Source: Branchiostoma floridae
Taxonomy: Eukaryota > Chordata > Leptocardii > Amphioxiformes > Branchiostomatidae
Assembly (NCBI RefSeq): GCF_000003815.2
Contig: NC_049982.1
Location: 32,316,739 to 32,380,738, forward strand
Reading direction: 5' to 3'
Length of the DNA: 64,000 nt
The position numbers and the translations under genes were made by a program. Below, piece by piece: positions 62,101-64,000 of this stretch. Each line of letters starts with the position of its first letter. Position 1 is the stretch's first letter. Below the pieces are notes generated by a model. That model saw only the letters and a program-made list of their open reading frames with translations. It was not told the origin of the DNA and did not search any database.

Positions 62101-63641
62101 TGCAATCAAACTCTATTTCGGTCCGTACATTTTTTATCAGCCCCTGTGGCAATGCAAAGGTTGAATGCAACAAGTAAACTGTGATGCATGATTGTACGTA
62201 AATACCCATTTGTTTCAAAACATCGGTGTAGACAATGACCTTATATAGAGATGCTACCACAAGCTAGCCTACACAGGCCAAGTCCTCGGGTCTAGGGCCA
62301 ACATGCCTCCGACAACAGGTCACCATGAGTAATAGCACAATAGATGTGTATTTTAGTCTCTTTGTTCCCACTCTATGCATACATTAAAAGTAACCACCAG
62401 TAATGACTTTGAATGTAGGTGTTAAATAAACAAATCCATTGATAATCATGAAGCTGTCAGGGTGATTGACTGTGATTGATGGGACAACTGGGAGAAACTG
62501 TACAAAATCTGGATTTTTATGAATAAAATCATATTCTAAAGCTTGCCTCATGAGCTAAAAAGTTGCAAATATGAGCAGTGAAGACTCAATAAGACTGTCT
62601 ATATGTATCCGCTTAAACAAAGTCGACTTTGTGCATTGGTATTGAAATATTCACCACCAAAGTCTTTGCAGCCCCAAAAAAATCTTTTAAAATCATGAAA
62701 ATCAGACTTTTCTCAATATCTAAATAAAAAATCATGTTTTTCAAAGCCAATTCCTGTAGTACGCCATAGCCGTTACACCTTCTAAAATTTCCACAGCTCC
62801 AAACCAACCGCAAGACTTAGGAAATTGCCAATAACTGTAAAATGATATGGCTAAGATATTGCTTAATTGTATGATTATGATATAATTTTTGTCAAAATGT
62901 AATGCACAGTCGAAAGCAACTCTATCTTGTTCATATGTATAGAAAATCTCATGTTTTTTCTCCGTACCAAACTGAAGATACAGCTGTTTGACTATAGCAC
63001 TTCTGTTCATGCTAGTTGGAGCCTTATTTAGGCAAGACACACCTTAAAGTACAAGAGTATGTTCTATGGTCTGCATTCTATAATATTCTCAGAAGAAAGT
63101 GACAGTACCTGTACTCTAATACAATTGAGATTTAGAACAAAGTTTGAAAATGAGAGGTGTTTCTTAATTGTAATCTACAAATTGATTCATGCTGTACTCT
63201 GTTGCCTAATCATCATATGAGAGGAACTTCTTCAATGGACATGTTTAATCTTAAAACATTATTATTACACTGCAATGTGAGTTCACTTTTATCTGTGAGG
63301 TAACCTACGGTATAGCCTTTGTTTTCATAAACGCTAATAAGTACTTGGGGATATCAAGTCGATGGACTGTAATTTCAAATTACATATTATTTTCAAAATA
63401 TTGCAATTTGAAACACAATGTTGATTTGATATCCCTAAATACCAGCAATGAACAGAAATCGTCTATCACTTCACAGATAATGGTGAACTAGGATTGATCA
63501 TGATAGTAATTTTAAATCAACAAAAAGTTTGTCCAGAAACTAACCTGGATCATACTACACAGCAGCTTGCAGTGAGGTCCCATGTTGGAGGAAGTCAGGC
63601 TGTGGTCTGACTGGATCACCTTCTCAACTACCTTCAGGAAT
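32311..63641 (-). CDS. EPG5: EPG5, ectopic P-granules autophagy protein 5 homologue (5' part outside window)
   Basis: EPG5 is a large metazoan tether recruited by RAB7. It binds LC3-type proteins and the STX17-SNAP29 SNARE to drive autophagosome-lysosome fusion. Thirty-one exons with agreeing phases encode about 1,468 codons that align along the C-terminal part of human EPG5 (about 2,580 residues). Examples: [20 protein letters not shown] (human has LQRLLIYRWAHQALVTPSDH), [35 protein letters not shown]-type segments, [30 protein letters not shown] and [10 protein letters not shown]. The most 5' visible exon ends at 63641 and is entered in phase 2, so more exons lie beyond the window. One exon (about 90 nt) is missing between 52647 and 50717, in the gap. 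The protein has no enzymatic motif, as expected. Introns are full of small transposons. Confidence 0.95.
33419..33704. mobile_element. MITE with CATACAATCC repeats
   Basis: The ends TTCATACAATCCTTACAG and CAGGATTGTATGAA are inverted. Further copies of CATACAATC, CATACGATC, GATCGTATG and ATCCTTACAG occur inside in both orientations. About 286 bp, non-coding, in the EPG5 intron between exons 33758-33964 and 32986-33154. Confidence 0.65.
35715..36041 (-). mobile_element. tRNA-derived SINE (inverted)
   Basis: The minus strand has a tRNA-like head ending near 36041 (B-box-like part around 35990). A body with TGCCCTTGGGAAAGGCACTT and TCACTTTACTCAGGTGAAAA follows, the same family as 19233-19560. 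It lies about 40 bp from the EPG5 exon 36080-36328. Confidence 0.75.
37130..37435 (-). mobile_element. tRNA-derived SINE of a second type
   Basis: On the minus strand an A-box-like TGGTAGCGTGCTTGG and a B box GGTTCGAATCCCGGG are spaced as in tRNA-derived SINEs. The body differs from the 19233 family. It lies next to EPG5 exon 36956-37100. Confidence 0.6.
37455..37555 (-). mobile_element. SINE fragment
   Basis: Partial inverted copy of the 19233 SINE: AAAATGAGTACCTAGCTTTA-type body and a GAGTTCGAGTCC B-box-like segment, with an internal deletion. Confidence 0.55.
38756..39272. mobile_element. MITE, TAAGGCC family, copy 3
   Basis: It starts TTAGGCCACAGCAAGTAAAT and ends with the inverted copy ATTTACTTGCTGTGGCCTTA, about 30 bp of good terminal repeat. 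The interior is inverted relative to the copies at 4417 and 8951. Its edge is only about 20 bp from the EPG5 exon ending at 39293. Confidence 0.8.
39293..43560 (-). CDS. EPG5: EPG5 exon block 4
   Basis: Exons: 43362-43560 ([26 protein letters not shown] donor chosen by phase), 42777-42861 ([13 protein letters not shown]), 41886-42001 ([16 protein letters not shown]), 40868-41040 ([18 protein letters not shown]), 40089-40262 ([20 protein letters not shown]) and 39293-39441 ([19 protein letters not shown]). All align with human EPG5 in order, for example LPWKDLHPDQMLMEAFFK for the 40868 exon. Confidence 0.9.
44133..50717 (-). CDS. EPG5: EPG5 exon block 3
   Basis: Exons: 50652-50717 ([19 protein letters not shown]), 49610-49804 ([20 protein letters not shown] and DLAFMLLTK), 48376-48507 ([20 protein letters not shown]), 46778-46859 ([15 protein letters not shown]) and 44133-44251 ([15 protein letters not shown]). 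The 49610 exon ends with AAG|GCAAGT, a GC donor; the K|FD junction and the phase support it. The preceding exon should be in the gap at 51161-51778. Confidence 0.9.
44680..44814. mobile_element. MITE, GGTGAACTAG family, partial copy A
   Basis: It carries the internal GCAACTTGAAACCACCGTCC segment and the right end GATATAGGTTACCCCGCGGA followed by ACAGGTGAACTAG. The left terminal repeat is missing. The 1.9-kb element at 44842 begins just after it. Confidence 0.55.
44842..46729. mobile_element. 1.9-kb TIR element with subterminal repeat arrays and 10-bp target duplication
   Basis: ATGTCCAGTATCAGGGTGAA near the left end is mirrored near the right end, and gttatatggg flanks it at 44832-44841 and 46730-46739. 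Inside the left end, about four copies of a 78-79 bp unit (CGAAGTTGTCCGAAGTTGTG, ACGTGACGTCATCTAACTT) run from about 45000 to 45290. Inside the right end, about four copies of a related unit of about 80 bp run inverted at 46365-46680. The middle kilobase has no recognisable coding frame. It lies between EPG5 exons 46778-46859 and 44133-44251. Confidence 0.8.
46900..47490 (+). mobile_element. 3' end of a non-LTR retrotransposon
   Basis: Encodes a LINE-type C-terminal fragment ([18 protein letters not shown], then [11 protein letters not shown] and a Cys-rich end [12 protein letters not shown]). A 3' UTR with direct repeats follows, ending in TAATAAACAAATAAACAAAT. It is 5'-truncated and lies upstream of EPG5 exon 46778-46859 on the opposite strand. 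Confidence 0.75.
47725..48072. mobile_element. CAGGGCTCGAAAT-type MITE
   Basis: The ends CAGGGCTCGAAAT and ATTTCGAGCCCTG are inverted. Inside are repeated GTGCACCCA segments. The CAGGG ends recall hAT elements, but a clear 8-bp target duplication is not evident. The stretch at about 12960-13250 has similar GTGCACCCAAAA and GAGCCCTG parts. Confidence 0.7.
49097..49540. mobile_element. hAT-like MITE, TAGGG...GTACTGGTAC ends
   Basis: The left end TAGGGGTGAGTACTGGTACA is mirrored by TGTACCAGTACCCAGCCCTA. The flanks atcactac (49089-49096) and attactac (49541-49548) are an 8-bp duplication with one mismatch. About 444 bp, non-coding, in the EPG5 intron that has the GC donor. A related element ends at 58542. 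Confidence 0.75.
51029..51085 (+). repeat. Dispersed repeat, GCTGGTGTGTTACGCC family, copy 2
   Basis: GCTGGTGTGTTATGCTGAAG followed by GGCAGCTATA and AGATACAGATACAG, similar to 27398 and 60263. It lies just before the gap at 51161. Confidence 0.55.
51161..51778. other. Assembly gap (618 N), probably hiding an EPG5 exon
   Basis: The EPG5 exon before it ends in phase 2 with LIT, and the one after it starts in phase 0. About 30 conserved residues (the region after ENLIT in human) are missing between them. Confidence 0.8.
51909..52123. mobile_element. MITE, GGTGAACTAG family, copy B
   Basis: The left end CTAGTTCACCTTTATCTGTG followed by GGGTAACCTATA is mirrored by TATAGGTTACCCCACGGATA and AAGGTGAGCTAG. 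The interior has ACAATTTGAAACCACTGTCC. About 215 bp. This is the best-preserved of five copies, all in EPG5 introns. Confidence 0.8.
52647..56864 (-). CDS. EPG5: EPG5 exon block 2
   Basis: Exons: 56741-56864 ([12 protein letters not shown] and [14 protein letters not shown]), 55678-55810 ([15 protein letters not shown]), 54920-55091 (proline-rich, then [10 protein letters not shown]), 53989-54079 ([10 protein letters not shown]), 53286-53366 ([16 protein letters not shown]) and 52647-52789 ([11 protein letters not shown] and [18 protein letters not shown] donor, phase 2 out). The proline-rich stretch [18 protein letters not shown] corresponds to a similarly proline-rich linker in human EPG5. 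Confidence 0.9.
54198..54554. mobile_element. TIR element, CAGTCAAAC family
   Basis: The left end CAGTCAAAACTGT is mirrored by ACAGGTTTGACTG. The interior has repeated GTGGCCACC and GCGGCCA segments in both orientations. About 357 bp, non-coding, upstream of EPG5 exon 53989-54079. Confidence 0.7.
55441..55624. mobile_element. MITE, GGTGAACTAG family, copy C
   Basis: GGGTAACCTATATTTCATTG at the left and TTAGGTTACCCTGCAGATAA plus AGGTGAACTAG at the right. The shared interior AATCTGAAACCACCATCTG is present. Confidence 0.7.
56591..56733. mobile_element. MITE, GGTGAACTAG family, copy D
   Basis: TAGTTCACCTGTATCCATG at the left and CCCACGGACAAAGGTGAACTA at the right. Internally deleted, with GCAATTTGAAATCCGTCCG. 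Its right edge is about 8 bp from the EPG5 donor after 56741. Confidence 0.7.
57355..63641 (-). CDS. EPG5: EPG5 exon block 1
   Basis: Exons in transcript order: 63545-63641 (phase 2 in, 0 out; [10 protein letters not shown]), 60404-60598 (VLELWVRLL...), 59954-60059 ([12 protein letters not shown]), 59288-59412 ([20 protein letters not shown]), 58654-58820 ([10 protein letters not shown]), 57854-58017 ([12 protein letters not shown]) and 57355-57421 (donor GTAAGT). Phases run 0, 0, 1, 0, 2, 1, 2. The block matches the human region from the NSMIQ segment to the DENFQ region. The first intron holds a 2.3-kb transposon-like element. Confidence 0.9.
58330..58542. mobile_element. Truncated copy of the 49097 hAT-like MITE
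   Basis: It shares GTAAGCCCCAAAA, TCCAACATCCGGTC, AAAACGGTTTTGT and the end GTACCAGTACCCAACCCTA with the element at 49097-49540. The left terminus is not found. Confidence 0.65.
60263..60325 (+). repeat. Dispersed repeat, GCTGGTGTGTTACGCC family, copy 3
   Basis: CTGGTGTGTTACGCCGAAGG followed by GCGGTTATATATAGATACAG. It lies about 80 bp from EPG5 exon 60404-60598. Confidence 0.6.
60735..63059. mobile_element. Putative 2.3-kb TIR element in EPG5 intron
   Basis: The left TACTCCGGTACTTTAAGGTA (then TGTCCAAGCC) and the right end, whose reverse complement reads TACTCTTGTACTTTAAGGTG (then TGTCTTGCC), form imperfect inverted repeats of about 30 bp. A minus-strand open frame of 127 codons at 60839-61222 lies inside but matches no family I recognise. 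No transposase motif is evident. Confidence 0.5.
63278..63490. mobile_element. MITE, GGTGAACTAG family, copy E
   Basis: GTTCACTTTTATCTGTGAGG plus TAACCTA at the left and CTTCACAGATAATGGTGAACTA at the right. The interior has GCAATTTGAAACACAATG and GATATCCCTAAATA. About 55 bp from the EPG5 exon 63545-63641. Confidence 0.7.
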
Positions 63642-64000
63642 CTAATTGAAGGAAGAGTAAAAAGTCAAATGAGTTCTCACCAAAATACAGTTACTCAAGC
63701 AACTGGATATGATTTTGAAAACTCTCTCCAACAAGATTTCTGCAGTGTCACAGACGAAGAAAAAAGGAAATCATATCCAGCTGCTGGAGTAACTGATTTT
63801 TGGCATATATTATTAATACCTGGATGTCTAATCTTCATCGACGTATCAAATGAGTTCAGCCTTGATTGTTAAGTTCTTAAGTTAGGGCTAACATAGTTTG
63901 GTATCTACAAACTCTTATTTATGTCTGGACAAATACATTGTATACCAGGTATACCCATTGCTTATAGTCACGACAAAAAGGCAGAGACTGATACTTCATG
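63642..64000. other. EPG5 intron sequence running off the window
   Basis: It follows the acceptor of the most 5' visible EPG5 exon. No further exon is recognised before the window ends. A 96-codon plus-strand open frame (63582-63872) overlaps the exon on the opposite strand and is not supported. Confidence 0.6.

Overview
This is a eukaryotic, animal-type genomic window. It holds four multi-exon protein genes with GT-AG introns, many small inverted-repeat transposons, tRNA-derived SINEs and LINE fragments. Five runs of N show that it comes from a draft assembly. The gene families (COG8, EPG5, an SLC10 bile-acid-type transporter, a secreted M28 peptidase) and the repeat landscape suggest a marine invertebrate deuterostome. 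A cephalochordate (amphioxus, Branchiostoma) is my best guess; this is an inference, not proven from the sequence.

Layout: (1) 1168-4168, plus strand: a three-exon SLC10A2-like sodium/bile acid cotransporter, complete at 330 residues. (2) 6361-17249, minus strand: COG8, subunit 8 of the conserved oligomeric Golgi tethering complex. Ten exons are visible, and one or more are lost in assembly gaps at 10573-10672 and 11639-11738. (3) 19920-30497, plus strand: a secreted M28-family zinc peptidase reconstructed from nine exons with consistent splice phases, with a hydrophobic C-terminus that suggests a GPI anchor. (4) 32311-63641, minus strand: the C-terminal part of EPG5, an autophagosome-lysosome tethering factor. 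Thirty-one exons (about 1,468 codons) are visible; the 5' part lies beyond the window and one exon is probably inside the gap at 51161-51778. The genes alternate in orientation (+ - + -). Nothing suggests they form one functional unit, although COG8 and EPG5 both act in membrane tethering.

The most unusual structures are these. Inside COG8, an array of eleven 122-bp units each copies a coding mini-exon together with splice-like borders, and any extra copy that is spliced in would break the frame. Also in COG8, a 192-bp in-frame duplication of the 3' half of exon 2 has an intron that stays open. At the end of the M28 gene, a minisatellite begins at the last donor site and was later hit by a 5'-truncated LINE that left a 12-bp target duplication. 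One EPG5 intron uses a GC donor. A 1.9-kb element in an EPG5 intron carries arrays of subterminal repeats and a 10-bp target duplication.

I found no CRISPR array, no rRNA, no free-standing tRNA gene and no prokaryotic system. All coordinates and phases were worked out by eye, so exon borders should be checked against transcripts.
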